From Acephala macrosclerotiorum (taxonomy: Eukaryota > Ascomycota > Leotiomycetes > Helotiales > Mollisiaceae): a stretch of DNA of 64,000 nucleotides. The notes under the pieces were generated by a model. The model was not told the DNA's origin and did not search any database. It was given only the letters and a program-made list of their open reading frames with translations. The position numbers and the translations under genes were made by a program. Shown here one piece after another: positions 49,463 to 61,044 of the stretch. The first letter of the stretch is position 1; every line of letters begins with the position of its first letter. The stretch lies in assembly GCA_014904845.1 (NCBI GenBank), contig MU119421.1, positions 1,529-65,528 of the forward strand, in the 5' to 3' direction.

Positions 49463-51215
49463 CTATGGCAAAGATATCTTTCCACCAGTCCTTTTCTTAA
49501 TATCCTCGATTATCACCTGTATCGGTGTGACGAATGCAGAGCGAGTGGGCGATCCAGTCCATATGTCGATTGCACTCAAGATCCCCACAAGTTCTCCCCT
49601 GTAGTTGACGATCCACGAACCTACATCCCCTCGGTCCGCAAATGCGAGAGATTGGCCAGCGCAACCTGGTTCACCAAATAACTCGTCCTCATAGGACTCC
49701 TCGCCATCGTCCCAGCGGATGTGACGCTTGACCCTGCCGACACTAGCATGTCCGCACGATGATCTGCCTCGTTGTGTCACCCGTTCACCTAGCTGATACG
49801 ACGATGTTGACTCAATAAAATCCCCCTCTTTCACTGTATATTCACAAGGCTGCCTCATGTTGTCTTGATTGAAGAAAGGAGCAACATTTCGTTGAAATGT
49901 TGAGGGTGAATCGATCAATGCCCAGTCCAGGTTTCGATTGCTGCTAGGATCAATTCGCCGGCCAGAAGCATGGACAACATAACCAATCCCATGTTCGCTA
50001 AGCTGGTCCAGAAGTGCGAGTCTATGACATTCTTCGGGAGAAAGTCTTTTTTTATTCTCCATACGCATCTCGAGGCCAGTCTTCGAGGCGTCAATATCCA
50101 TTGGTGCGGGGTACATGACTTCGATGGGAAAGCGAGCTGGTTCTCCATGGAGGCCGATTCCTTTGTAGTCATTGAGGGTCCTGTTTGCAACATCACCGTT
50201 CCGGACGACATCGTATGTAGTCAGAATACACTTGGCGGATCGACCGTCTGGCAGCTCCAGCTTCACCCATCCGCCCAAGGTGCCAGCTATCATTAGCTTC
50301 TCGTCGGTTTTTACTCCAATCGAGGCCTCATTCTTTGGCTGGCGTGTGACTTTGTGCCAAAGATGGTAATTTGAGTGGTCATTCTCATGAGTGATAAACG
50401 GCAGCGTAGCACGTTCCACTTGTCCTGGCAGAAGCTCTAGATGAAGTCTCACATCTGGATGTTCCTTCGACACCACAGCTGATGCGATCTTGGCCTCTAC
50501 CATACTCCAATTGGATTGCGAATTGGGCTTGCAGAAGACAATCACGGTAGGTTTCATCTCCTCTTGCGCGCATCCTTTCTTTCCACGCATATGATATGCA
50601 ATCGAGGTCCACATCTCTGATAGGTGGTCTCGAACTACTTGCAGAACTTTTGGTCGTATCTCTTCGATCGCGCCGATCAGCGATGGGTCGTCTGGTATAC
50701 CGTATGATTCGTCGCAATAAGAAAGCTCGTGGTTAGTGAATTCGACATTAAAATCATTCCGTGGTATACCCGCTGAGATCAAGACTTGCTGAATCTCGAA
50801 TGCAGCAGCCTTGTACTATTTTATATGTTAACAAAAGATCCCAAGTAGCAAATCGCTGTGAAACAAAGAATGGGAACCCTATAGCACTCACGTCTCTGGG
50901 GTCGTCTCCTGTGCAAGAGATGATCCAAGTGTCTATTCCGTGTCCATAGTAGCCAACTCGATGTCTCCGATGGACACTAATACTACCCCATTTGATTCTG
51001 TACTTTGTTATGATTTCTATGATTTTGTTGTTAATTCTAGTTTCATTTACTTCTTTCACAAGAGAAGCAATCTTTTTTGAACAACACCGATGCTGAGATG
51101 GCCAAGGACATGGAAGCCCTCTCGCGACCACATGGAATGGATCTTTACGTGCATTGTACTGCTCTATGGTGCATACACGTTTGTTGACAGATTCTCGGAG
51201 AATTGGTGGCGCCAT
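49463..51215 (-). CDS. Trypsin-like fold protein, probably catalytically dead
   Basis: Exons 51215-50892 and 50809-49463, 556 residues; donor GTGAGT, acceptor TACAAG, phase 0. The start is taken at the ATG at 51,215 (MAPPILRESVNKR); the frame stays open upstream, but without another in-frame ATG. The N-terminal 250 residues have no family I recognise. From about residue 270 the layout matches trypsin/chymotrypsin-like serine peptidases of fungi: SAKCILTTYDVV where LTxxHVV is expected, LDWALIDSP supplying the Asp (about residue 403), and RGDVGSWIVNYRGELVGIL where GDSGS is expected. Thus the His is Asp (about 318) and the Ser is Val (about 504). The frame is otherwise intact, so a binding or regulatory role is more likely than proteolysis. 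Confidence 0.75.
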
Positions 51216-52133
51216 GATGCGGACGGAACCTGTGACATTCGAGGAAGATTGTTCAGAAAGAATCGATAAAATTTGCAATTTTCTTCGAGAAATATCAAGC
51301 AGGTCTTTCCACTCATGACTCACGAAATTAAGTAAAGACTGGGCAGTCTATATCGGTAGCTAGAACATCTAGCATGAATCGAGTAAAGGGGCCGCCTAGT
51401 AGCGATGAAAGGAGTTTCGGGCCTAGACTTTAGTGAGGTCATGCAAGGCCGCCAAGACCCATAATAAACTGCGCCCCATCAATACGGCAAGTTGCGAGCA
51501 AGCTACGCAATCAAGAGGAAAGAGCAATAGCAAGTATGCAAAAATGTAAGCAGAAGACAAAAAATTAGTTGGAGCCAGTCCATCTGGACAAATTCAAGCT
51601 CCCCCCGGGAGCTGGTTTCAAGACTCAAGTTGGAACACGAACAATTTTCTTTTCTGTGGGACAATCCCATTTCAAAGTTCATGAATACTGTCCTCGCTCG
51701 AGGATGGACAATCGGTTAGAAGACTCGAGCTGAAGATGTGGCAGGAAAACTGAAACATCAACGGTCACGTGCAAACGTCGGATAAAAGGTCTTGACGCTG
51801 AACGTCAACCAAAAACAAATCAATCACTTCACCGTAGGCTGAACACAACTCTGGCGAGGCGCATATATATGTGCTCGTATATTAAAGGTTTGCGCTTGAT
51901 CCGAACGATCACTATTCCTTTGAAGTTATTCCCGGCTCCTTTCATCCAATCCCAAGTCCACGTCGGCGATAAGGTTGGGATGAGAAATCCGAAGTCGGGA
52001 ACCCCACCATTACATAGCAAGCACTGTCCCCTCTAACCTAGGTCATCTTCGACTCTACCCAGAGTCCAGTCCTTCTCCATAACAAATTGGCAGGCACGTT
52101 GCAGACTCACCGCAGGTCCTCAACGAAGCGATA
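51216..52133. promoter_or_regulatory. Divergent promoter region
   Basis: Lies between the minus-strand trypsin-like gene and the plus-strand NADH pyrophosphatase gene. It includes GGTCACGTGCAA (about 51,763), with an E-box-like CACGTG. A cryptic minus-strand frame continues from 51,215 to about 51,323. No other gene is seen. Confidence 0.4.
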
Positions 52134-53443
52134 ATGCCCCCTCAGCCCGACCTCCCAGATCCGGCGCACCACGACGTCGACTCCATGTTAAGCAGGAAAT
52201 TCGGACGAGAGGTCGCCAATTACTTCTCTGGAAGTCCTTTAAATCGAGTATCTTTTCTGCGAGCAGACCACGGCTTCATTTCAAACGCTCTCGTCCATCC
52301 TAGCACGTCGTTCCTTCTCTTCAACGACCTTGCACCGCTTGCGAAAGATCCCACGAAGTTGGCATATGCGTCACACGACGAAGTCAAACCTTTGATTGGG
52401 GAGAACCCATTTGAGAAGGAGGAGGCAGATTTGATTAGGGAGTATAACTCTGCGATAACGTTGCCGTTGGTGCTATTCTTGGGTTTGGACGAGAGGAAGA
52501 AAGATGGTTTCGAACATGGGATATATAAGGGAACTCCATACTTCGCGGTAGACGTTACACCTAAGGGAACAATTGAGAAAGAGGCGAATGGGGTTATAGA
52601 GGCCATGAAGGCGAAGGGCCTGACGTTCGTGGAAGGACGGATGCATATGACGCTGAATGCTCCGGAAGGTCAGACATCACCTGGAAAATTGGGAAGCATA
52701 CACTTACTTCTGCAGCGGCAATTTACGCACAAGCTCGAGCCCTACTCGACTGGAACGCACGAAACCCATTCTGCGGAGGATGTGGGCAACCTACACTCTC
52801 AGTCAACGCAGGAACAAAACGAGTCTGCCCACCCACCGACTACGCCTCACTACCCACCGCACAAGGAGGAGCTACATCCGTCGAAACGAAGCCACACGAG
52901 CGAGGCTCATGTGCCACAAGACACGGCATCTCCAACCTGTCCTTCCCGCGGACAGACCCTACCGTCATCATGGCAGTTGTGAGCCACGACGGAAAGCGAG
53001 TCCTGCTTGGTCGACAAAAGAGGTGGCCACCATATTGGTACAGCACATTAGCGGGATTCTGTGAGCCAGCAGAGTCAGTGGAGGAGGCTGTCCGAAGAGA
53101 AGTCTGGGAAGAATCAGGAGTATTGCTTGGTCGGGTCGTAATTCATTCGACACAACCATGGCCATATCCAGCAAACCTAATGATCGGAGCAATTGGACAA
53201 GCGCTACCCGACGGAGAGAAGATCCATCTTGAGCACGACCCCGAATTACAAGATGCGAAATGGGTAGAACTGGACGAGGTGCGGGAAGCATTGAAGGTCG
53301 GCACAAGTGGACTGGGAGAGCCGCCAGGAGAGGGTTATAAAGAGGGAGGACTAAGACTTCCACCCAAGACAGCCATTGCGAATCAATTACTTCGAGCTGT
53401 CGTTGGTGGATTCTTGGACTTGAAAGAGCAGTCCAATATTTGA
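52134..53443 (+). CDS. NPY1: NADH pyrophosphatase (Nudix, NPY1/NUDT12-like)
   Basis: Exons 52134-52668 and 52716-53443, 420 residues; donor GTCAGA, acceptor CTGCAG, phase 1. Domains in order: an N-terminal NUDIX-like domain (NRVSFLRADHGFISNAL); a zinc ribbon beginning NPFCGGCGQPT with further Cys in KRVCPPTDY and GSCATRHG; the family linker SFPRTDPTVIMAVVS; and the Nudix box GFCEPAESVEEAVRREVWEE, fitting Gx5Ex7REUxEExGU. The SQPWPYP-like motif (STQPWPYPANLMIG) is diagnostic for NADH pyrophosphatases. Members hydrolyse NADH or NAD-capped RNA to NMN(H) plus AMP and are often peroxisomal. The C-terminus EQSNI is not a canonical PTS1 signal, so localisation is open. Confidence 0.92.
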
Positions 53444-53879
53444 TGCATGATTTATGATGTAGATTATGGTTTACGAGGGATTCTAGATAGAAATGTAACT
53501 GTTTAGACCTAGACTGATACTTTGAGGGGTTTGAGGCACTTCATGATCTTGCGCAAGCCACCGGCACAGAATCACACCACCCCGAGTTTCTAAGCATTAC
53601 ACATGTTCCAACTCTTTGAATAGATGCCGCAAACATCTTCCGTGAGGGCATTTCGAGGCGCCGAACTTCCCCCCTTAGCTTCATTCTCCTACATCATCCC
53701 ACCATCTCGGGCCGGATGGCGTTCTGCTCCACCAAAACCCGCAATTGTCTAGAACATGAAGTATATATACTTTCCCAGATATCTTCACTTCTACCATTCC
53801 CTTATATACGTATAGATTTCATTCCGTACACACATTTACTTTTTGATTTGCAAGACACAATTACAGAATTAATTCAAAA
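53444..53879. promoter_or_regulatory. Promoter of phenolic acid decarboxylase gene
   Basis: Intergenic, 436 bp. A TATATATAC sequence lies about 120 bases before the start codon (53,762) and could act as a TATA element. No further gene is seen. Confidence 0.35.
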
Positions 53880-54692
53880 ATGCCAGGAGCAACCCACGGA
53901 GAAACTCTCTCCTCCACCATTCCTCAATTCGACAAAGACATCCGAGATGTACATCTAATCTACGACTATGATGCGAAAAGCGCCGATGGGAAGCCTGAGA
54001 AATGGAGATATGAGATGTACCTTCCTCCTCGTCTCAAACTTTTAGGATCATGTGACTGACCCATCCAGGTGGTTCTTCTCACCCACTCGCATAGTCTACG
54101 CAATTCACGGAGGCCCAATGGCGGGAAGGATAAACTACCAAACGGCGAGTTATCAGTGTATACGGCCGGGAGAATTGTGGCAGTGCAATTGGCTTGAAGG
54201 TTTGCCCTTCTGCTTCAAAATCTTACCCCGCTCCCCTTTTTCCTTCGTGAGGTGGAAACTTTGGACGAAAGGGGGAGAAGATTAAGCGAGGGACAGGGCT
54301 AATGGCATGAAAAAATAGAGACGGGAACAATATGTTCATTGGTATACGATATCCCAAATAAGAAGATCTCGACGTTGCTGGGATTCAGTCAGGGACATTG
54401 GGAACATCCTGAGGAGGCGCATGGTGATAAGAGGAATCCTGGTACGTACCCTCTCCATCCATACCCTTTAGATTCTGTTCAACTTAAGTCGAACACAAAT
54501 TCAGAAAGAGGCCCGAGATTTATGAGGAAGGTAGCTGATGAATTGATAGAGGACTTTCAGCACTGGAGAGGACTCGCGAGGATTGGGACGCAGACTGATA
54601 GATTCTTGCTGAATGAGCAAGCTGACATATTGGAGGCTTTCAAGGGCAAGGGCAACTTGGTCCCCATCAATGGGGATGAGGAGACGATCTGA
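53880..54692 (+). CDS. Phenolic acid decarboxylase
   Basis: Exons 53880-54016, 54069-54199, 54319-54441 and 54550-54692; phases 2, 1 and 1 all close correctly and give 177 residues, the usual size of the family. Each junction restores conserved sequence: YEM-WFFSPTRIVYAIHGG, NWLE-ETGTICSLVYD and RNP-EDFQHWRGLARIG. The beginning DKDIRDVHLIYDYDAK and the end GTQTDRFLLNEQADILEAF are typical. The lipocalin-like enzyme removes CO2 from ferulic, p-coumaric or caffeic acid to give vinylphenols. It needs no cofactor and serves in detoxifying plant phenolics. The Tyr/Arg/Glu residues of the active site (IYDYD, SPTRIVY, NWLEE) are present. A competing acceptor at 54,504 would insert non-homologous residues. 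Confidence 0.93.
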
Positions 54693-55231
54693 GTTTGTGA
54701 GAATCTGTAAAACTTTAGTGAAGAGTCGTACTGAAGGGTGAGTATATAATACTAGACTCCGATTGCTCATGTAAGATTTTACATGTAATCTTACATACCG
54801 TGCACCTTGCATAAATGAACAGCTTCTCTCGGAGTCCAGGGAAGTTCTGATCTTCCAATCAATAACATTCAGACTTCTGTTTACTTCCTCTTCGGAGCAT
54901 TGCCGTAACGTAGAAGGTCAACGTTGATGTTGCCATCGTTCAAACAAATGCATTGTCCCGCGCCAAGGCCATTTCGGGATGCCGGGAAGGTTCGTGCAAA
55001 ATGTCCGATCGAACGGCAATCGTTCATCCCGAAAGAACCAACATTTGCGACCTGCACCTGCAGCAAGGCGCTTAGCAACCTATAGTCAACGGCGGAGCAA
55101 ATAACCGCGGAAGCAAGCCCCTGCTGACTCGATATTATATCCTTTCGACCTATACCCCTAACGATGGGGTTTTTCGAACGCGTAAAGAGGGGCAGAACGC
55201 GTCGCATACTAGCAGAGCTATCGGGGCAGTA
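54693..55231. other. Intergenic region before NLR gene
   Basis: Contains a perfect 10-bp inverted repeat (54,769-54,778 ATGTAAGATT and 54,787-54,796 AATCTTACAT, 8-base loop) about 80 bases after the decarboxylase stop; it may mark the transcript end. A minus-strand frame (55,294-54,881) with NDCRSIGHFARTF is not convincing. At 55,165 an ATG opens MGFFERVKRGRTRRILAELS, which looks like an NLR leader but joins out of frame (see the NLR entry). Confidence 0.4.
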
Positions 55232-58200
55232 TGGTAAGTACACGATATCCGCATTGTCTGTATTGGAGCTAGATAGTCTAGTCGTGAATTTCAATGGCCA
55301 AGAGCTAACTTGTGGCTCTAACAGGGTTCCGAACGACTGAAGGAGAGACCTAGTGTCAACGATACGGGCTTCACGATTCTGGCCGATCCACCGGATGCCA
55401 TTGCGGAGTAAATATGCCCTTGGTCCTTAAGAAGTGTAATAGGGGAAATGATGTTCATCGAATAATACAAAGTCAAGCTACTTGATGGAGGGACTTTGGA
55501 TACTTTACCAACAGCAAGAGGCTGGCCAGAGAAGCTGCGAGTGCACATTGCGCAATCAAATTCGATTGGGACCCAAAGATTGTGATTACTCTGCAAGAGA
55601 AGATTGCTCTTCCTTTTGAATATTCAATGTTATAAGAGTTCTGGCGGATTGTGGTGGCCCCAGGCTAACCACGCTTGCAGCATTGTCTTCGTACACGGTT
55701 TACAAGGCCACCCTCAGAAGACTTGGTCTTGCGACAGAGTCCCCGTGTTGGAAGCCTCAAGAAAAGCGAACAGGAGTCCGTCTCGTGGACTACGGAAGAT
55801 ATTCTCTCGCAAATACAAGGAAGAACTACTGAGCGCGGGGCCGGCAAGTCGCTACTTTCATTTGCACGAATGTCCCATGATGCCTGGGACATGTTATTCT
55901 TCTTTCCAAAGTGTTGGAACCAGTATGCTGACCCTCTTATTCTGATGCATAGGCTGAGACAAATGAGGTTTTCTGGCCTCTCGACCTGCTACCTGCCGAC
56001 TGTACCAATGCTCGAATTCTCACATGGGGCTATGATTCAAAGGTCTCCCACTTCTTGGGGGGACCAACGAACCAAAGCAACATAATTGATCATGCGAAGA
56101 ATCTTTTACGGGCACTGAGGATCCGCAGATTGAATTGTGTCAGTAATTGCGCATGGAGTTCTGTCTTTCCCTAACGTCTTATAGCAAGGGAGAAGTCTCA
56201 TATTCATAGCTCATTCTTTGGGTGGTGAGTCACTCTGTGGGATTGGCAAGTTAAATATTGGGACTAACAAATACAGGAATTATCGTGAAGGATGTATGTG
56301 AGATGCAGCGATGGAGAGGAAGACACGAGTCGTTAACAATTTTGCAGGTTTTCCATCGTGCTTATGAAGAAAGAAAAGAACCTGAGTTGCTGGATATATT
56401 CACATCCACGGCGGCAATATTTTTCCTTGGAACTCCACATAAGGGTAGCAGCACGGCTGAGCTAGGTGAAACTATTCGGCGAATTGTCTCCGTTTCAGGA
56501 ATCGATACGACTGATCAAAACATCCGAGCACTTCAGATCAACGGCGGCGAACTTCGTAGAATACACGAGCAGTTTATGAAGTTGTACCTGGACGACCAAC
56601 GCCATTTCGAGGTCCTTACATTCCAAGAAGCTAAAGGCATGACTGGCTTCAGTTATCTAAAGATGAACCAGAGGGTCAGTCTCACATTAGAGCTCTCTTA
56701 TGTATTAGCAGCACGCTGATTGACCCAGGTCGTGGAAACTTTCTCGTCCTCACTCACAGATACAGAGCCAACGCAAACTATCAACGCAAACCACATGTCA
56801 ATGTGCCGATTCAAGGGCAAAGATGACGAAGGCTACAATCAGATCCTAGGTGAGATACAGATACTCATGTCTAAAATATGGAAGAAAAGGCAACATCAAG
56901 CACTCGTTACGGCTACAGAAATCGGCAAATTCAAAATGGACTCCCCCAGTCAGGCTACGACAGTTTCTGCCGCTCATTGTATGTAGCCTTTTTGTCCAAT
57001 TATAGTGGATAGCAGCTAAGGTACTTCGAGCCTTGAACGATATCGAACGGAAATGCGTCGCATTGTTGACACAAAATACTGCTGATGCAGCAGATTACAT
57101 GTCGACGCTTCCAAGCCGGGTTGAGGGTACTTGCCAGTGGATCCTCTCTAACTCGCAATATAATGAATGGAACATGCAGAAAAAGACTTGCCTCCTCTGG
57201 ATAAATGGGTATCCTGGGAGTGGGAAAACAATCCTCTCTGCTTACCTATTAGAGTATCTGACAGAAGGCAAATTCTCCCCTAGCTTTCGCACGACCCTAT
57301 GCTTCTTCTTCTGCGACGAGAAAATTGAAACCCAGAGTCATGGCACTGCGATTCTAAGGAGCGTCATCCACCAACTCGTCCTTCGACGCCGCGTGCTGAT
57401 CAAGTATGTTAAAAGAGCATACGATCTCCACGGTCCGCGTTTTGACCAAAACCTCAACGAACTTTGGCGAACCTTCATCGACATTGCCAGCGACAAACGA
57501 GTGGGACCCATCAGCGTCATCGTCGATGCTATTGATGAGTGTGAAGAGAAGAGCGCAGAACGTCTTCTGCAGGACATTGTCAAACTGGAGGAGAAATCAC
57601 GATTGACTGGCGCCAAGTCTCCTTGCATCAAGTTCCTCATTACAAGTCGACCTAATCTAGGAAACCAATACACTACGAATATTCTACAAATCGATCCATC
57701 AGAAAGTCACGTTGACGAAGATCTCAAGTTGGTCATACGGGAAAAGGTGGATAGCATCGCTAAGCGACTCCGATGCAAGCCGGATGTGAGCGCATATCTT
57801 GAGAAAAGCCTCTATTCCAAGGCGGACCGAACATTTCTCTGGGTGACGCTGGTGCTCCAGCTTCTTGAACAGACCTACGAAGCAACCCAGCAAAGCCTAA
57901 TACGGATTATCGATGAGCTGCCACAAACTTTGATAGAGACATACGAGCGGTTCCTGTCTAGGATACCAAAGTTGTACCAGTCCCTCGCCACGAAGCTTCT
58001 CCACTTCCTCATTGGCAGCTCAAGACCTCTGAGTCTGGAAGAGATGAGAATGCTAGTCGCCATTCAAGGCCACCATCGCACCCTCGCCGTCGTGAAAGAG
58101 GATGCCGAACCAAACATGCTCGAAACGCTCCAAGGAGTGTTAGGTCCACTGGTGCGAATTTCAGAGTCGGAATCGAGAATTTATCTGGTACACCAATCCC

Positions 58201-59834
58201 TCAAAGAATTTCTTCTAAAGCTTTCGACTGAGCCAGAAAAATCTCTTTCGACTCGGTATGGTGTCGATTCTTCCAAAGCCAATTTTTCACTCGCTGAAGC
58301 ATGCGCATCACATCTCTTGCTTGAAGATTTTTACGTGGACCTCTTCTCCAGCGATCAGATTGCCAACGATTACTCACCAATAAGTCCGGTTGCAGCTTCT
58401 CTGGAGGACACAAATATTAGACAATTATGGGATGGTTATGCGTTGGGGGAAGACATGTTGTTCAAGGAGCCTGAGGTATCAGAGACAGAAGCCTGCATGT
58501 TCGTCGCAGTGAGATATCCGCTATTTGACTACGCCGCCAGACACTGGGCCGATCATTTTCGAGCAGCTGCTGAGGAGATTCCTCCCACTCGCGAACTGCA
58601 AGAGTGCGCCGTAATGTTGTCGGACTGTTCCCAGACTCGGGGCATGAATTGGTTGCGGTATTACTGGAATCAAGCAGAGCCAGAAACCTCCCTTCCTTCG
58701 AATTTCGTCCCACTGCTGACAGCAAGCTATTTCGGCCACCTGACAACTGTTGAGTTCATCTTGGGCAAGGAACCTGCAATAGATCCTGATATAGGGGCAC
58801 GTGCTATATATTGGGCATCGAGAATGGGTCGTCATGCCGTGGTAGACAGGCTCCTTCGTGAAAGGTTTGACCCTGACCTGGAGGTCATTCCTGGCCAGAC
58901 TGCTTTTACTGTTGCGATTCAACTCGGGCACCTAGAAGTGGTGAAGCGATTCCTGGAAGATGATGGGATAATTCCTACTCAAGGAGAGTCTCGAGTCAAT
59001 CATGCTGCGATGAGAGGACGAACTCCTCTGTCCATTGCGGCTAGCAATGGCTTCATTGAGATAGTCAAGCAGCTTTTACAGCACCCACGGATTCGACCCG
59101 ATATCCCTAGCCCTGATCAACGGACGCCTCTCTTTTATGCAGTGGATGGAAAGTATTTGAACGTTCTCCAGATGCTCCTAACGGACAACCGCATATCAGT
59201 CAACTACGTGGAGGGTGGCGGAAGAAACGTACTTTCTTTCGCAGCTGAGGCCGGAGAGGTCGAATTGGTGAAATACCTCATCAGTCTCACGGAGCTCCGA
59301 GTTGATGAACCGGACAATGCAGGCCGCACTCCATTTTCATACGCAGCTGAACAAGGGCATCTGGAAACGGTGAAACTCCTTCGACGTAGCTGTGGAATCT
59401 CAACCAAATCAATACCTGCACGCATCGAGATCGGTAGGAGAGATAATGCTGGGCGCAATCCTCTCACATGGGCTTGCGAAAAAGGCCATCACAATGTAGT
59501 TGAATACCTAATCAAACACAATCGTCAAGGTGTCGATGAGCCAGATGATGCCGGCTGGGCACCATTGGCATGGTCCCTCTTCAGCGAGAACCCGAAAGTC
59601 ACCCGTCTGCTGCTTGACTCTGGCCTCGTGGATGTGAATATGAAAGATGCTAATGGGAGGAGTCCTTTGTCTTTTGCTGCGGGGTATGGATATCTAGAAG
59701 TGGTGGAGATGTTATTGGGTGTTGAAGGGATTGAAGTTGAGAGTACGGATCATACAGGCTTGACGCCGTTGACGTACGCCAACTCAGTCCGTCGACCGGA
59801 TATCGTGAGGGCGCTGCAAGATGCATCCAATTAG
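55232..59834 (+). CDS. NLR: alpha/beta hydrolase-NACHT-ankyrin
   Basis: Likely exons: 55232-55234 (ATG), 55325-55407, 55681 to an unresolved donor, 55953-56138, 56185-56224, 56277-56293, 56348-56674, 56729-about 56978, about 57016-59834. Junctions restore DIVFVHGLQGHPQKTW, FIAHSLGG-IIVKD-VFHRAYEE and FFLGTPHKGS, i.e. a SesB-type alpha/beta-hydrolase with nucleophile Ser in AHSLGG. The NACHT follows, with Walker A WINGYPGSGKTILSAYL, Walker B ISVIVDAIDECEE and FLITSRP. After about 250 helical residues (LVHQSLKEFLL) about nine ankyrin repeats run to the end, several with the form GRTPLSIAASNGFIEIVKQL. Fungal NLRs of this build act in allorecognition and defence-like cell death: the repeats sense, NACHT oligomerises, the N-terminal domain is effector. 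The upstream frame from 55,165 is one base out of phase, so either translation starts at 55,232 or there is a frameshift. Confidence 0.85.
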
Positions 59835-60284
59835 GATCGAGTCCTAATGCGCTTTTTGACTCGATCACTGGAAAGCCTGGCAAGCTGCGGGGCTTTGCCA
59901 GCAACATAGCGGATATGCAGCGCGTGCATCGCGAAGTGCGACCATGACCAATTTGAGGATGTGTTTTTACTACACATTTATCCAGGAAGAATCTGATGCA
60001 AAATCCAAAACTTCGAGGTCTTTTGTATATCTTTGAATCTGATCAAGAAAGCCTCGAGTCATCGAATAGGGCTTAGTGCGGTACCACGTGATGACTCGGT
60101 ACCTGAAACTTTTTCGAGCAGGCTCGGATCACCAGAAACATTCAAACCCGAGCCTCGAGATCCAGTGCCAGAACGAAAGGAGCCCAGCCTTCACCCAAGC
60201 TTCGAGATAAATATCAGGATACTGAGGTTTGATGCTTTGAACTATTAACCTCATACATTTGTTCCCAACATCCGTCCACCCGAA
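59835..60284. other. Intergenic region with stop-proximal hairpin
   Basis: Immediately after the NLR stop codon GATCGAGTC (59,835-59,843) is repeated inverted as GACTCGATC (59,858-59,866), a 9-bp stem with a 14-base loop. The rest carries the promoter of the methyltransferase gene, including CCACGTGATG (about 60,083). No other gene is seen. Confidence 0.4.
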
Positions 60285-61044
60285 ATGGTCAAGGAGGAGG
60301 ACCTTGTTGCGCTCGCTCACCCCGAATACTGGAATGAACGCTATATCCTCGAGAAAGAAGCCCAAAAGGATGGTCAGAACTCAGTACTAGGAGCCTACGA
60401 GTGGCTAAGTACCTTCGAGACACTGCGTCCTCTCCTCACCAAATATCTCCCGGCTTCAAGTCACAACCCCCACATTCTGCACCTGGGATGCGGCAACAGC
60501 GTAAGTTCTTTCCAGAACATTTCTTGCTTGTTTGATCGAACTGAATGCTGAGCTGTCATTCATTTAGTCTCTCACAGCCGATCTTCACTCTCTCGGATAC
60601 ACAAACCAGACCAGCATCGACTTTGCTCCATTCGTCATCGATGCCATGAAAACTAAATATGCATCTCTAGATACGAGATGGCTGTACATGGATGCACGGC
60701 ATATGTCTTTCCCCGACGGTTCCATTGACGTGGCTATCGACAAAAGTACGCTGGATGCTATGATGCATGGTTCGCAATGGGATCCTCCTGCTGATGTTCG
60801 AGAAAATGTGGGAAAGTACGTTGATGAGGTATGACAATCTCTTCTTTTGGAGCTGCAAGATATTGATTTAAGATAGGTTGCAAGAGTATTGAAGCCTGGT
60901 GGTCAGTTTCTCTGCATTACTTATCGACAACCGCACTTCATCAAGCCGCTGTTGAGGAGGGAGAAGTTGTGGACGTTGGATGTTGAAGTTTTGAGCGGCT
61001 CGGCTTCGTTTGATTATTTTGTTTTTGTGATGATGCGACTCTGA
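60285..61044 (+). CDS. SAM methyltransferase, EEF1AKMT4/METTL13-like
   Basis: Exons 60285-60500, 60568-60828 and 60877-61044, 214 residues; all introns are phase 0 with GTAAGT/TTTAG and GTATGA/GATAG. The class I Rossmann fold is clear. YWNERYILE and AYEWLSTFETLRPLL form the lead-in. Motif I is HILHLGCGNS, joined after the first intron to SLTADLHSLGYTNQTSIDFA. The post-I acidic residue is in SIDFAPFVIDAM. Motif IV is VAIDKSTLDAMMHG. VARVLKPGGQFLCITYRQPH is the late motif. These signatures fit the METTL13-N / EEF1AKMT4 group that methylates lysines of translation elongation factor 1A. The true target in fungi is not shown by sequence. The protein is probably cytosolic, with no targeting signal. 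Confidence 0.88.

Noticed and set aside
54881..55294. Minus-strand frame with Cys residues (possible small secreted protein)
   Set aside because: No signal peptide, no ATG context, and it overlaps the 5' region of the NLR gene; kept only as a remote possibility.
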